Shown here: positions 13,745 to 25,691 of the stretch, piece after piece
Layout: the number at the start of each line of letters is the position of its first letter
How positions within the stretch are numbered: position 1 is the first letter of the stretch
NCBI GenBank assembly: GCA_951812925.1
Contig: OX638369.1
Coordinates: 44,635,061 to 44,699,060, forward strand
DNA: 64,000 bases
Direction of reading: 5' to 3'
Source of the DNA: Calliopum simillimum
Lineage: Eukaryota > Arthropoda > Insecta > Diptera > Lauxaniidae
Translations under genes and position numbers: made by a program
Notes under the pieces: model-generated
Told to the model about the DNA's origin: nothing
Database searches by the model: none
What the model saw: the letters and a program-made list of their open reading frames with translations, nothing else

Positions 13745-14640
13745 CCGATATATTTATTTTATCGGCAAAATTCCAAAAGTATGGCAAAATATTAAAATAT
13801 ACATTGAAGAAATCGGTAAGAGTTCAAGTTTATGGAAAAATGCCCAAAATATCGGTAAATGTCCAAAAGTATCGAAATACACCGAAGAAATCGGTAAAAG
13901 CCCAAATGTATCGAAAAACATTTAAAATATCAGCAAAAGTCAAAAAGTATAGAAGAACATCTAAAGTATAGGTAAAAGTCCAAATATAACGAAAACATCC
14001 AAAATATAGGTAAAAGTCCAAAAGTTTCGAAAAATATTGAAAAACATTTAAAATATCGGTAAAGGTCCAAAAATGTCGAAAAACAAAAAAGCCCAAAATT
14101 ATTGGAAAACATTGAAGAAATCGGTGAAAGTTCAAATACATATATCGAAAAATATTCAATGTATCGAAAAGGGTCCAAAAGTTTCGGAAAATATTGAAAC
14201 ACAACTAAGAAATTGGTAAAGTCCAAGTTTATAGAAAAACACCCAAAATATCGCAAAAAATTCCAAAAATGTCGAAAAACATCCTATATATCGGTTAAAG
14301 TTCGAAAGTTTTGAAAAATATTGAAACACATAGAAGAAATCGGCAAAAGTCTAAGTTTATTGAAAAACATCCAAAATATCGGTAAAATTACAAAAAAGAA
14401 ATCGAAAAACATCCTATATATCGGTAAAAGCCAAAAAGTTTTGAAAGTCTAAAAACAAAACATCCAATATATCGAAACAAAATCAAAAGTTTCGAAAAAT
14501 AGTGAAATATGTGCATCGAAGAAATCGGTCAAAGTCCAAGTGTTTCGAAAAACATCCAAAATATCGAAAAAAGTCAAAAAGAATTGAAAAATATTGAAAA
14601 ATATGTAAAACATAGTTAAAAGTCCAAAAATATTGAATAT
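13745..14640. repeat. Degenerate minisatellite, ~35-45 bp units
   Basis: About 20 irregular copies of a unit resembling ATCGGTAAAAGTCCAAAAGT followed by TTCGAAAAACATCC. Unit length drifts, which leaves open frames on the - strand rich in F, Y and W (FRYFWTFTDIL-like); these are artefacts of the repeat, not genes. Confidence 0.85.
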
Positions 14641-15014
14641 ATTGAGTTGTTATCACTGACGAAATCACTCTCATTTTTGCTCTCATCAACAACACAACAT
14701 CAAGAATAAAAAAAAAACAATAAATGAAAGAGACGGAAAAGACAACAACAGCACATAACACATGGCGCAGCAAGCTATAGCGACTGAAATGCAAACGATA
14801 ATTTTTTTGCAAGCATTGAATTTTTTTTTTCAACAACTTCATACTAAAAAAAAAAGGTTTATATTATAAAAACCAAAAAAATAAGTATACATTCCCGTTC
14901 CTTTTTACCCGTAGAATGTTTTAAAAAAAAAATTATTAAAATCGGTTCGGTATATTTTGCACCAAATCGTTACATAGGGTTTTCATATAAGCAATTTTAT
15001 ATAAATATATCATA

Positions 15015-15550
15015 TAAGGGGCCGTTCACATACTACGTACGACCAATTTTGACACCCCCTCCCCGGTCGTAACGCAACGTAACAAAACGTACAACCCCTT
15101 CCCCCCCAAGTAACGTAACAAATTTTAATTTTGGTAAATTGAATTTAAATTTTTTGTCGCATAAAGTTATAAAATCGACGTTACGTAACGTAGTTGATGA
15201 CCCCTCCCACCTCCATGTAACATTTCGTAACAAATCGTCCCACCCCCTCCCCCCTGACGCGTTACATAATATCGTGGGGTTAAAACTACAACTAGACATC
15301 TACATATATTGATGTTTTGAGTTGAGTATACAGACACATGCAGAAAAAATGGCTCTATGCCCTAGTCTAGTCGGTTTTTTGAAATGTAGTTTCCATTCAA
15401 TTTTATATAAGGAATAAAAAGCCAAAAACTGCAAAATCACATACAAAAAACAAATTTCAAAAAACTTAAAACACGTTTTTCTGAAAACATTAAAAATGTA
15501 GATGTCTTGTTGTAGTTTTAACCCGACGATATGTGAACGACGCCTAAGGT
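15015..15550. repeat. GC-rich-ended MITE (GGCCGTTCACATAC type)
   Basis: The left end AAGGGGCCGTTCACATACTA faces the inverted right end ATATGTGAACGACGCCTAAGG. The left 280 bp is rich in runs such as CACCCCCTCCC and repeated GTAACG/CGTAAC, unlike the surrounding AT-rich DNA. A second inner pair, GGTTAAAACTACAAC at 15280 and GTTGTAGTTTTAACC at 15508, is also inverted. Such GGCCGTTCA-starting elements resemble known insect MITE families, but I cannot name this one. Confidence 0.7.
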
Positions 15551-15920
15551 GTAAGTATATCACATAAGGTTGCGAGCCATCTGACAGGTGATTGAAGAGG
15601 CCTAGACTAACAAAAAATTGTAATGACCGATTTCTCAAAAACGACGTATGTATTCTTCTTTAACTCCTGGGAGGAGCATAGGGTCAAAAAACGACGTGAT
15701 AGCAAAATAAAATAATATGTGACCTGGTCTATGTAAAGGGGTTTACGTGCGAAAATTAGTTTTCGAGAAAACAGCTGGGAAACAACTATTAAAGGTCAAT
15801 TCTATGCGAATTGGCAAAAAATTGTACACCTAAGCACCCTTTTCATAGACCATTTCACAAATGATTTTTGGAATCAGCAGTCAATTTTACATAGGAAATG
15901 AATTTATATGCATACGTGAA
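15551..15920. repeat. Dispersed repeat flank shared with 48540-49130
   Basis: GCCATCTGACAGGTGATTGA through GGCCTAGACTAACA (15575-15612) is the inverse of GTTAGTCTAGGCCTCC and CACCTCTCAGATGC at 48567-48601. GGAATCAGCAGTCAATTTTAC at 15870 also recurs near 49097. The MITE at 15015-15550 appears to have landed at the edge of this repeat. Confidence 0.6.
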
Positions 15921-18006
15921 TTTCCTTAGCCAGGATTTCGGTATAGTCATTTGTGTGTACCGATGTTTCGATTGGAAACACCTGTAAACAATGTGCACTG
16001 TACTGGTTATTTCTTAACATATGTGGCTACAAAAGTCCACAAATTGTTAACTCAGGAAGAGTTAACTGACCATAAAGCTCATCTTCCGAAATAATGTTCA
16101 GCGTAGAATCTGAAGTCAGAATTGACCCATAACTTCTCGGTTATAAGATACTTGAAATAATCTCCTCGAGAAATTTTTGTGACGCTTCACAGAAAACGAG
16201 ACCTTATCTTCTAAAAATTAGAATCCGGTTTCTTTGTATTTACCAAAAATATATATTATTTTGAGTAAAAAAACACTTCGAGCATCGAAATATAACAAAA
16301 ATTTACTGAGTTGTGGCATTTTGAAATTATGCTAACATACACTTGTGGTGCATTCCCATCATTTTGGAAAGTTTCTCGTGTCCAGCCAGTTTCTAAACTT
16401 CCAATTTGTGAATTATATAAAGCACAACGAATTAATGATAGCCAATATTTGCAATATCGGCACATTTTTAAAGTCATTAGCTCGTTAACCAGACTTTAAA
16501 CTGTAAAAATATTTTTTATCTGGATCGAAGACATATATAAGTATAACATTATTAAATATTACTAAAATCGGAAACATCAAAATTTTTCATATGTGCGCTT
16601 TACGTGGAAAACACCAATTGACATAGCCTCCCGGACAAATTGCGATGAAAATGGGAAAATTCTCTATCGATTAGTATAGGTTTCATGTACTTTGGAATTA
16701 TCGGAAATATCGGTTCTATCTTGACTAGTCTATTAATAAAATAGATTGAAACGAGAGTTTAACAGAAATAGAATTTCAATAGAATACCAAAGCAATACCT
16801 CTTGCTTTATTTTACGCTTTCTCTTCTTTAGTTTTACTTTAGTTAAAGTGCAATTACCATTGGGCACATGGCAACTTATTTATACATATACTACGTATGT
16901 ATATGCATAGAATCAAAAAACATGAGTATGTATAAGGCAGCATTAAGATAAATGATCACAAGTCAAAGTCACATTCTTTAACGATTTATTTAAATTTATA
17001 TCGAAAGGTACAAGCTGGATCAAAGATGGCGACAATTTACTTCCGTTACAATTTTTTATTTTTTCACCGATTGAAATTAGTGTCACTTTCGTAGCGCTTA
17101 AATGTAGCAACTGACAAATAGATGAGCAGTACTCGTAAATAAAAATAATAAAACTACGAAGCTTCTAAAAAAAGGAGCACGCGGACTTTGTTTTGCTTGG
17201 GAAAACAAGTGGTTACCCTGACGTCTGAAAAAGGGGTGGACAAACTCACCAGACGTGGATCGAAAAAACCACCACCCATTTAGCCGACAGCGTTGCCACC
17301 CACTGACACAAAAACACGACGACACAACTTGTACCAACACAACAATAACAACAACAGCAGGTTAAGAGTATCAAAAGCAATTGACAATAAAATTGCATTC
17401 CAACAGAAATGGAGTGAAACAGAAAAAGCTAAAGCGGAAGACAAAAAATTGTGTATGGAAGGAGGAGATTGTTATTAAAATCAGTCAATGGTGACCATAG
17501 TAACTAGAAAAACCATAAAAATAATAAGGCTCCTCAAGCAAAAGCATGAAAAATTACGTATTTCGTTCTTTTACGCAAACTGCATGAGCGCACCATATAT
17601 CAGATTGTCTAAAGAAGGTACAAATAACCAACTGATTTATAGTTTAAAATTATTTTTAAGCCATTCTGAGGTGTTTATAGGTCTGTTTGGCCATGATTCA
17701 ATAATTAGAAGGTAAACGCAGTTATAAAACGTTCCTCTTTGCTCTGAAGAATCGCTCTCTTATCATATGTGGTTGTTGTTATTTTGTTGTTATTGTCTCT
17801 TAAATTTTGACAAGAAGCGATAACCTCCTATAATTGAATCATGATAGTTAATACAATTTTGTACAAATTGTTACTGAAACGTTTGGTGGACCCAAAAGTA
17901 CAGTAACGAGAGAGAAAGTATGAGAGTAAAGTGACAGTTTGTTATAATGTTACGGTTACCTAGTGTGTAGCTAGCATAAGAGAACTTGCAAGATTTTACT
18001 GGATAA
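15921..18006. other. Intergenic; one possible exon-like stretch
   Basis: Mostly featureless. At 17250-17470 the DNA is less AT-rich, has AACAACAACAGCAG followed directly by GTTAAG (a fair splice donor at 17361), and an open frame of 61 codons starting at 17293. It resembles a fly 5'UTR exon, but with no partner exon or similarity I do not call a gene. Confidence 0.3.
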
Positions 18007-18719
18007 AATTTTACTACACAGAGAAAACAACATTGTCAAAAGTGCCAGAAACGTAGTTATTTTAACAACGTTGCGACCAAAATTTTGAGCATGGCTCGTT
18101 CGTAGCAGTTGTAACAACGCGCGTTGCTAAATGAGTTTCAACTACGTTCGTGAGCGATTGCGAGCGTTGCTAAATAAAATACAAAAAAAAAATGTATTTT
18201 TTTTATTATTTTTTTAACTCTAATTTTTTCCTGTCAACAACAATGAAACTTATATTATTTTCTTTTTCAGATCAATCTTTTTTCAATTGCTTTTAATATT
18301 TTTTTGTTTGGTATTAGGGAGATTTGAGCATGGAACCTGTCGTGTGATAGATGCGGACGTTAACAAACTCTGTCACTGCCATCATTATTGTGAGGTTGAC
18401 TGAAAGTCTATTTGTTTTGAAATTATCTTCTACAACGGTCGTGAGTGTTTTGACTACGTTTCGTAGCTGATTCGGATTTTACTACGTTTCGTGGTGTTTT
18501 GACCATGTTTCGTTGCTGATTTGGATTTAACAACGCATTGCTAAATAAGTTTCAACCACGTTCGTGACTGATTTAGCAACGCACCATACAATTATGATCT
18601 TGGAGCGTTGTTAAATCCAAATCAGCAACAAAACCTAATTAAAACACTCACGAACGTGGTAGAAACTCATTTAGCAACACAAGTTATGCTTTTTTCTTCG
18701 TTCTGTGTAGTAAAAATTG
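18007..18719. repeat. MITE with TTTTACTACACAGA ends and internal repeats
   Basis: Left end AATTTTACTACACAGAGAAA, right end inverse of ATTTTTACTACACAGAACG. Inside, CGTTGCTAAATGAGTTTCAA and related TAGCAACGC motifs recur at least six times in both orientations (18120-18680). That pattern is typical of a non-autonomous DNA transposon with repeated subterminal motifs. Confidence 0.7.
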
Positions 18720-20391
18720 TAACTACGTCAAAGAAAATGAGATTTCGGTAACTTTTTTGAGTCCCCATTCAAAGCATGGAAAATAACACATTTGTACTTT
18801 GTGTGAAAGTGACATTACTTTGTATGGGGAAATGTTTATGACGTTTTCGCAACGATTGAGTAGTGTAAAAAATGTGCGGAAATTTACTATTTTTGATTCA
18901 CATCGGATTTGGTTTTAATGCAAGACTAATACGAACATAAAAATTACAGAACGCACGAATATAAAGTCTGTTTGGCAGGATTTCCAGTCAAAATTATACA
19001 GTAATAAATACTAGAAGGGTAAAAAACTATTTGCTCGGACAGAGAAAAATATCCATAAATTTCACCAAGTGGAATCTTGCAACAATTAGCCAGTAACATA
19101 GTTAACATATGATTTTGACACTTGACAATATTTTTCATAAAAAAAAAATATTTTTTTAAAAAATTTATTGGAAACAATAAAATTAACAGATTGATTTAAT
19201 TTTTTATATTTAGCTAGTCAAAATAAAAGGCGCCGAGTGACCGTTTCAGCGTTTCTCCGTTATTATGTAATAATTTTGTGAAAAAATGTATTTTTTATCT
19301 ACGCCACTTAACATGAAATATCAATAACAACAAATACAAACATTGATTTTGGCATATAAGTTCAGATTTTGTTTGTTTCTTATCAACTCGGAACCTAAAT
19401 GACCTATTTGAATGAAATTTTCACAATGTGTTAGTATTGAAAAATACTTTGTCATAGGCTAGACAAGTGGGACCTCCCAAAAGATAAAGTCATCATGTTT
19501 CTGAAACTATCTGACGTGGATGTATGAAATTTAATACATATGAAGAGCCCATGGGACAAATAGTGTTCCCTGGAAACATGGGGGTTACTACGCCCACTAA
19601 AAAACTAATTCATAATATTTCTGAAGCTTTTTGATGGAGATAAAAGAAATTCGGTACACATGTAAAGGCACATTATGCCCGTTGGTATGATTTATATACC
19701 ACATCCTCGCGACGAATCCTGCAAGGATAAAATTTTAGTTTATATATTTTTTTTCAATGGATTACTATAATAAATCAAATAAATATTTCGTTTAATCTTT
19801 GTCGATTTCTTATTGGGGACAGGAAAGAGTAAAATCTGGTCAAACTGCTAAGGTTTTGTTTTTTATTTCAAAGTGGCAACACTGATCATCAAACGAATGT
19901 AAAAGAAACAAAATCGAATAAAAACAAATGTTAATTTCAAAAAAAAAGTAATGATATAAAAATGGAAAACAACAAAAACATACGATAGATATGTAAAATA
20001 AGCGAAAAAAAGAAAATAAAAAAAAACTTAAGCAACTGAATTAAAGTGGAGCACCCCAGCAACAACAAAAACAACAATAAATAACGTTGATTGGGGCACC
20101 CCAATGAACGTAGTAATGGAAAAGAAACCATACGTGAGCGAGTTTTTTTATTCCAAACCTTTTTTTCCGTCCGTTGTCTCTTATCAAGTAATTTTGTTTT
20201 AACTTAACATTTTAACGATTTTGTCCAAAAAACAATTATAAATTTTAATTGCAAATTCTTGAACTTCGAATGACATTTTTACACGTTTCTTTTTTGCGCT
20301 GTTTTCTTTTATTTTAAAAGGTATCTCTTTCTTATATTTCGTGTTGTTTTTTTTTTTACTTATTTTTGGTGTTATCTTGTTGAATTCATTC

Positions 20392-20429
<38 letters not shown>

Positions 20430-20639
20430 TACGCTTTTAGGCAACACTTTGCACTTTGTTTTTGTTGTTAAACAGAAAACATATTTCTTGCATTTTCTAC
20501 CACTTCACCTGGAATATCAGCAAAAAATTTTCTTGATTTCGCAACAAACTCACATTTTTGGAATGTTTTCAGTGAATTTTATTGGTTTTTCAGAATTTTA
20601 ACGCTATTTCACATTTATTTTTCCACCAAAAAGTCCAAT
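18720..20639. other. Intergenic with a dispersed repeat at ~19380-19740
   Basis: The segment 19385-19700 (TGAATGAAATTTTCACAATG, ACTACGCCCACTAAAAAAC) resembles the common fly repeat with CACGCCC-type motifs that also shows near 56030 and 62110. A T run of about 30 occurs at 20393. Nothing coding. Confidence 0.4.
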
Positions 20640-21060
20640 TTGAAATTCTAGACGTCAGCAAAAATTCACACACAGTAAACGAAGAAGCGACGACGTTGAC
20701 GACACAACAGCGATAACTGCGAGGGCAACTGCGACGATGACAACAACAACATCAACTACGACGACTGACAAGAAACGAGTAGCGTTCGAAAATAGTAGTG
20801 TATTTTGCAATTGACTGAGACTGCGGCTGCGACGCGACGGCGCAATATATTGTATAGAAATCGAAAAATTATTTTGTAACGTGGATTGTAACAAACGAAG
20901 CACTCAGCTGAAAATATAAAATGCGAATGACAGACGACAACTTTTGACAGTAGGCGATAACCGCACCGCGAATACCGTGAAAAACGTAATTCCTCTTTTG
21001 AATTTTTGTATTTGTAACTATTCGTAAATCGTTTATTTTGTATTTAATTTCTTTCGGCAT
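20640..21060. other. Locally GC-richer, repeat-poor block
   Basis: This block has GACGACG/CAACAAC motifs and a TATA-like stretch followed by TTCAGCTGAG on the - strand near 20910. It differs in composition from the repeats around it and could be a promoter or first exon of a neighbouring gene, but no coding similarity or splice partner is visible. Confidence 0.25.
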
Positions 21061-21204
21061 CATGTTAGAGATGCCAACATATATGTTTTTTCATTAATAC
21101 AAGTCAGACTTACGTAAAGAATGACCCTGTGTAAAAAAGTGCTGTCACACGCGAGCGCGAAACTGTCAAATCAATAAAAAAAAAAAATGTATAGCTTTAC
21201 AATA

Positions 21205-21690
21205 TTATGATGTTTTCGAGAGATTAACATTATATACCGTTCTCACTTGCCTGATGAGATCATATAGAAAGATTTCAATTTGTAGAGAAATATAAGCTGA
21301 TTTTAAAAAAACTACAATCGTTGGACACTTAGTACATTTTTTGCTATTTGGTACGAAATAGAAAAGCTCATTTATTATCTCTGGCATAATTTAAGCGAAA
21401 TATAAACAAAACAAAAAACATGATGTCAGTGCTATGCTTTTTGCCTTTCTCTTTGTGCCTTATCCCTTTTTTCAGCTCTAAGTGATCATGTATTTTGTTG
21501 CTGTTGCCAATATCCAAAAAAGTGTGTTTAATTTTACCTGGTTTAAATGCAAAAAAATATTAAAATAACTTTAATTTTGTACACATCTACATACAAATAC
21601 TTTTCTAGTGGTGTATAATTCAAAGTAGTGCTCCATTTCTAACATAGTAAAAAAGGAAGGACACATTTTTATTGCGTATTAACATATACT
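21205..21690 (-). repeat. Dispersed repeat, inverted third copy
   Basis: In reverse it shows the same succession as the 7188 copies: the ATTAACACCACTAG-like box, GACAACAGCAACAAAATACATG, GCATAGCACTGACATCATG, GAGATAATAAATGAGC. The order and spacing match over about 450 bp. Confidence 0.75.
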
Positions 21691-21818
21691 TAGATTTCAA
21701 CGTTTGGGCCGCAGATTGAATAAAAATGGGCCGCGAGTTTGACATGGCTGGGCTAGGCTTGTTTTTTAGGGTGTCTCAGGATAGTTCCATCGGAGGCTCA
21801 TAAAAGATGTTTTCATTT

Positions 21819-22184
21819 CTGTGGACTTTTGACAAAACAACCTAATTCGAAATTGGCAACTTTTCAGGAGAACCTAAAAATTGATTAACTACTTTTCAAT
21901 AATGTGGCTCAATTTCGTTGATGCAGCGTTCTATCTCCTCTTTCCATACATTTTTACTAATGTTAAAGTGTCAGCTGTCAAATTATTTGTTTTTTTTTTT
22001 GGTTCATAACACTACACCACACGAATGGCACTAAGTTCAAATCTTGCGTGAACTATGGGACACCATTATATCTCTGGAACAAGAAATCATAGAGACATAG
22101 CGTATTTAAATTTTATATTTAGGACTAAAATCCTGGAGAATTGTCTTATCTCGACTTAGGTTGTTTTTTTCAAAAGTCCACAGA
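21819..22184. repeat. MITE with CTGTGGACTTTTG ends, copy 1
   Basis: CTGTGGACTTTTGACAAAAC at the left is mirrored by GTTTTTTTCAAAAGTCCACAG at the right. The inside is 310 bp of AT-rich DNA. A diverged second copy lies at 24690-25230, next to the duplicated MED15 exon. Confidence 0.75.
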
Positions 22185-22674
22185 TTTTATTACATCGTAA
22201 ATTTTTTTCAAATCAAAACGGTGTATCTTCATATTATCATCTTGGCAATTGTTGGCAACCATAGTTCACGCGCACTCAAACTATTTTTTTATCTTGTCAT
22301 ATTATAATCAACTATTGTAGATATTTGCAGTTTTCTGCGTATCTATAATCTATAACTTTAGTAATCATGTCTGTTCTCACTTTTTCCACAGTTTTATTCT
22401 ATTTAGCTTTACTCATAATATCGTTTGATACTTTCCAAATTTTCGTCGTTTGTTTTGATCACGACATTTTATAGACAGGTAGTTGTATCCATTCAGACGG
22501 AACAAAATTTATTAGCCAGGGCTGCTAACCAAATATTCGAAAGTAAAACAAGGGCGTGGTACACAAGATATTTTTGTGAATTTTGGTAAGTTAGGCGTTG
22601 AACATGGGCACCGAAACAATATATCAATAAGATGAATATGTATGGAGGGGGAAATGATCAGCCATGTTTTTTTT

Positions 22675-23693
22675 TTTCGCTCTCATTTGACTAAATTTTG
22701 AATACGGGAACAAGATTTAGTCAACTCTAGGTAACAAAAGGTAATAAAAGTTAACTTTTGTTTCGTTCTGGAACGGATCTATTAATTAATCAAAATAAAT
22801 TAAACGTCATAAAAATACATAAAAATAAACAAAAACGCAAATAAAAACGCAATATCAATTTTCGTTTTGTTATTATCAATAAGCTGCACATTGCTGAAGA
22901 AACAACCACAAAATGCAGATATTCGTGAAAACCCTCACCAGCAAAACCATAAACTTTTAAGTGGTGCCATCCGAAACAATTGAAAAGAAAATGTCAAGGC
23001 AAAGATCCAAGACAGAAGGTATCCCCCAGATCAATAACGTTTAGTTTTCGCTGGTAAGCAATTGGGAGATGGATGCACTCTTTTCAATTATAGCAATAAA
23101 GAGGAAACGACATCGCACTTGGTGCTTCGTGGTGGTATTATTGAGCTATGTATATTTGCGTATTTTGGCACAAAAATACAATTGCGACAAAATGCTCTGT
23201 CGTAAATGATATGCCCCTTTGTATACAAGAGCTACCAATTACCGCAAGAACAGCTTGGAAGGAGTTGAAATGTATGACTGGAATGTATCAACATGCTACG
23301 ATGTTTCTGGGAGTTGGCCAGGAGACAGGCCCTTTTTCTGTGTGTACAACGTTGTTTTTTTTTTTCTTGGAATTCAGTGAAGGTGTAGAAAATTTTAATT
23401 TTAAAGTAAAATGTTACAATAATTTAAATTCCAAAATAGTATAATAAATGCATTAAAAATTAATTTTGCATACATATTCTTATAACACAAAATTATTTCG
23501 TTATTTTATTTGTTTATTTATGTTTTTAATTTCTGACAGTAAAAACTTCAGCTAAATTTTTGACTAAATCTTGTTCCCGTAAATTTTGTAGTTAAATCTC
23601 TTGCTGAGAGCAATTTTGCTGTTTTTCTCCAAAATTATTTAACTAAAGATTTAACTCAAAATTTAACTAAAAAACTTCTGGAACGGAGCTATA
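22675..23693. repeat. Inverted repeats enclosing the RpL40 pseudogene
   Basis: The left arm (22679-22730: GACTAAATTTTGAATACGGG, AACAAGATTTAGTCAA) is found inverted at 23560-23613. TCTGGAACGGA occurs just inside the left arm (22767) and outside the right arm (23677). The retrocopied RpL40 sequence lies between them. Confidence 0.6.
22912..23255 (+). pseudogene. RpL40: Processed pseudogene of the ubiquitin-RpL40 fusion gene
   Basis: The parent gene encodes ubiquitin fused to ribosomal protein eL40, which is cleaved into both products. Here the sequence starts at an ATG with MQIFVKTLTSKTI, continues through EGIP and LVLR-GG remnants, then IIE and [15 protein letters not shown] of the eL40 part, followed by RATNYRK. 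It is interrupted by stops (TAA soon after the start; TGA where a zinc-binding Cys codon, TGC, is expected) and several frameshifts. No intron is seen across the ubiquitin-eL40 junction, and about 15 bases before the ATG look like retained 5' leader, so it is a retrocopy. It cannot make either product. Confidence 0.85.
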
Positions 23694-24689
23694 GTTTTCA
23701 GTTGAAATTGATAAAATGTTAGTCAGAGCGACAAGAATTCATTTATTTCGACAAAGCATAGAAATATTTTATTATACTCGGTGCTCTTCAAGCTTGTTCA
23801 GATAATACATAAATTATAAGCAAAACGGTGATAGCCCAGGAAAATTAGACATGATAATTAAAATGCAAAAAGTCCAAAAAAGTTATTCAGGCTCAAAAGT
23901 CACTAAAATCAATTTTTTCGAGATCATCAATAGACTTGAGCACGTGAGTATTTTTTGACAATGATCTGATGCACAACGATTAAGCAGCAGCTGTTACTGC
24001 CATACCTAAATTGGAGCGTCTGGCGTTGCGTTATTTAACGTTACTCAAAAGCGTCAAGCGCTATACCGAAATAACGAGCGTTGCGCTGAAGTCATTTGTT
24101 TGTCAAAATCATATTGTTGCTTCTTTTTTTATTTTTCTGCAGCTAACTTCACTCCATAACGCTGTGTCAAAATTGGAAATTCGAATAGCTGAGCGTTAAG
24201 CGTTGGGAATTTCGGTATGCGCCATATAAATTGTATGTACATGAGAAATTCTTGACAGTAAAATAACGTCTTCCAGCAATTGTAAAATGGCTTTTCGCGT
24301 TGGAAAATAGTACAAAAAGTTTGTTTCATTGACTCAACAGTGCGCAGTATAAAAAACTGCATTCTACATGAGAACAGAGTGCTTGATAAAGGAAAAACTA
24401 CATTAAAAAAAATTTTCAACGCAACTAATTGCGTGGTAAATCAAGGAAAACCCAAAACTATCTACTTCAAAATAGGCTGATTAGGTTAACCATAAGTAAG
24501 ACAAGCCTTGAAAGACCGAATTATCCATTAAGATCTTTGAGAGTATGACCTACAGGCCACAACTGTTCACAAGAAACTCTCAAAAACAGTAAATTAGATC
24601 GAAAACATTTGAACATTGAAGCTTGCTAACTACTTTGTTAAAAACACTTCATTAAACTTTAAAAATATAAAATTTGATTATATATTATT
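23694..24689. other. Intergenic, nothing recognised
   Basis: There are scattered GCGTTACG-like words around 24000-24210, but no clear repeat boundaries or coding region. Confidence 0.4.
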
Positions 24690-25230
24690 TGAGTCAGTAG
24701 CATTTTGCAAAACGACCTAACTTAAAACTGGCAGCTCTTCAGCAGCGCTTAGAAACTGCTTTATTACTTCGCAATTCTATTTGTTTAGCAATTGGAACAA
24801 ATGTAAAGGTTTGTTATTACATACGTATACTAAACAAAAATTTTCCACTATTTTTTTGTTGCTCTAAGTTCAGTAGTATTCAATGCAATTGAAAATAAAA
24901 AAAATAAGATGTTTTGTTAAATGTTTTCCGTTAGAAAAAATTCAGTTAAAATTGCCACTTGTTTCCAAAGAAGTTTTTTGCTAAAAATAAAAACGGTTTC
25001 TCACAGCAACTTAAGATGCTTTGTGAAAAGCAAGTTGTAAAATATTTTTGCTCAAATATTCCAACCAATTTGTCAAATGCAATTAAAAAATAAATATGTT
25101 GAATTCTGGATTCTATACCTCTGAAACTTAAAACCAAAAGAATTGTATTTAAATTTATAATTATGAATAAAATCCTGTAAAATTGTCTTATCTCGTGGTA
25201 GGATGTTTTGTCTAAAGTCAACAGATATTT
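24690..25230. repeat. MITE with CTGTGGACTTTTG ends, diverged copy 2
   Basis: GCAAAACGACCTAACTTAAA at 24707 and GGATGTTTTGTCTAAAGTCAACAG at 25201 are diverged versions of the two ends of the 21819-22184 element, and internal ATCCTGTAAAATTGTCTTATC matches it too. It abuts the duplicated MED15 exon at 25236. Confidence 0.6.
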
Positions 25231-25235
25231 AATAT

Positions 25236-25421
25236 TACTATGAACCAATCAACTTAGCATATGGCCAGTTTATACAAAAACTATCATTCACTAATCATAA
25301 TTCACTAATATATTGCTTAACACATTTAGGAAAACTACCTCCACCAAATGCGGATATGGGTCAGCAAAACATGACGCAGGATCCTTTAGATGCACTTGTG
25401 AATCTCGCAATAAAATAAACA
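25236..25421 (+). pseudogene. Duplicated, decayed copy of MED15 intron 2 end and exon 3 start
   Basis: The segment repeats the end of MED15 intron 2 (ACTATGAACCAATCAACTTAGC versus the intron near 29710) and keeps a splice acceptor TTTAG at 25325-25329. It then reads in the exon phase as [14 protein letters not shown] and QDPLDALVNLA, matching exon 3 residues from [13 protein letters not shown] onward. After the ATCTCGCAA match it diverges and hits TAA. It lies 1.2 kb upstream of MED15 exon 1 on the same strand, so it is not part of the functional transcript. It is probably a remnant of a local duplication. Confidence 0.85.
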
Positions 25422-25691
25422 AAACTTGTAAATCTCCCTATAATTTCGCAAAACTATTACAGCCAAATCAAAATAAAACATGTTTTTCCATCCTCTTGTT
25501 AAAGCATAAAACTTATATTATCGTTTATTAAATTATAAACAAAAAAAATAATTGCAAGTGAATAGACGTTAAAAATAATAAAATAGCAGCATCTCTAGTC
25601 CGAAATAAATTCTACACAATTATTTTGTTTAACCGCATGCCTTCTGAACCTGAACATTACCGGTCTATGCAACACTGCATGTAACCAAATG

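Noticed and set aside
13830..14256. Long F/Y/W-rich open frames on the - strand
   Set aside because: They follow a degenerate minisatellite and overlap each other in different frames; the peptide is the repeat translated.
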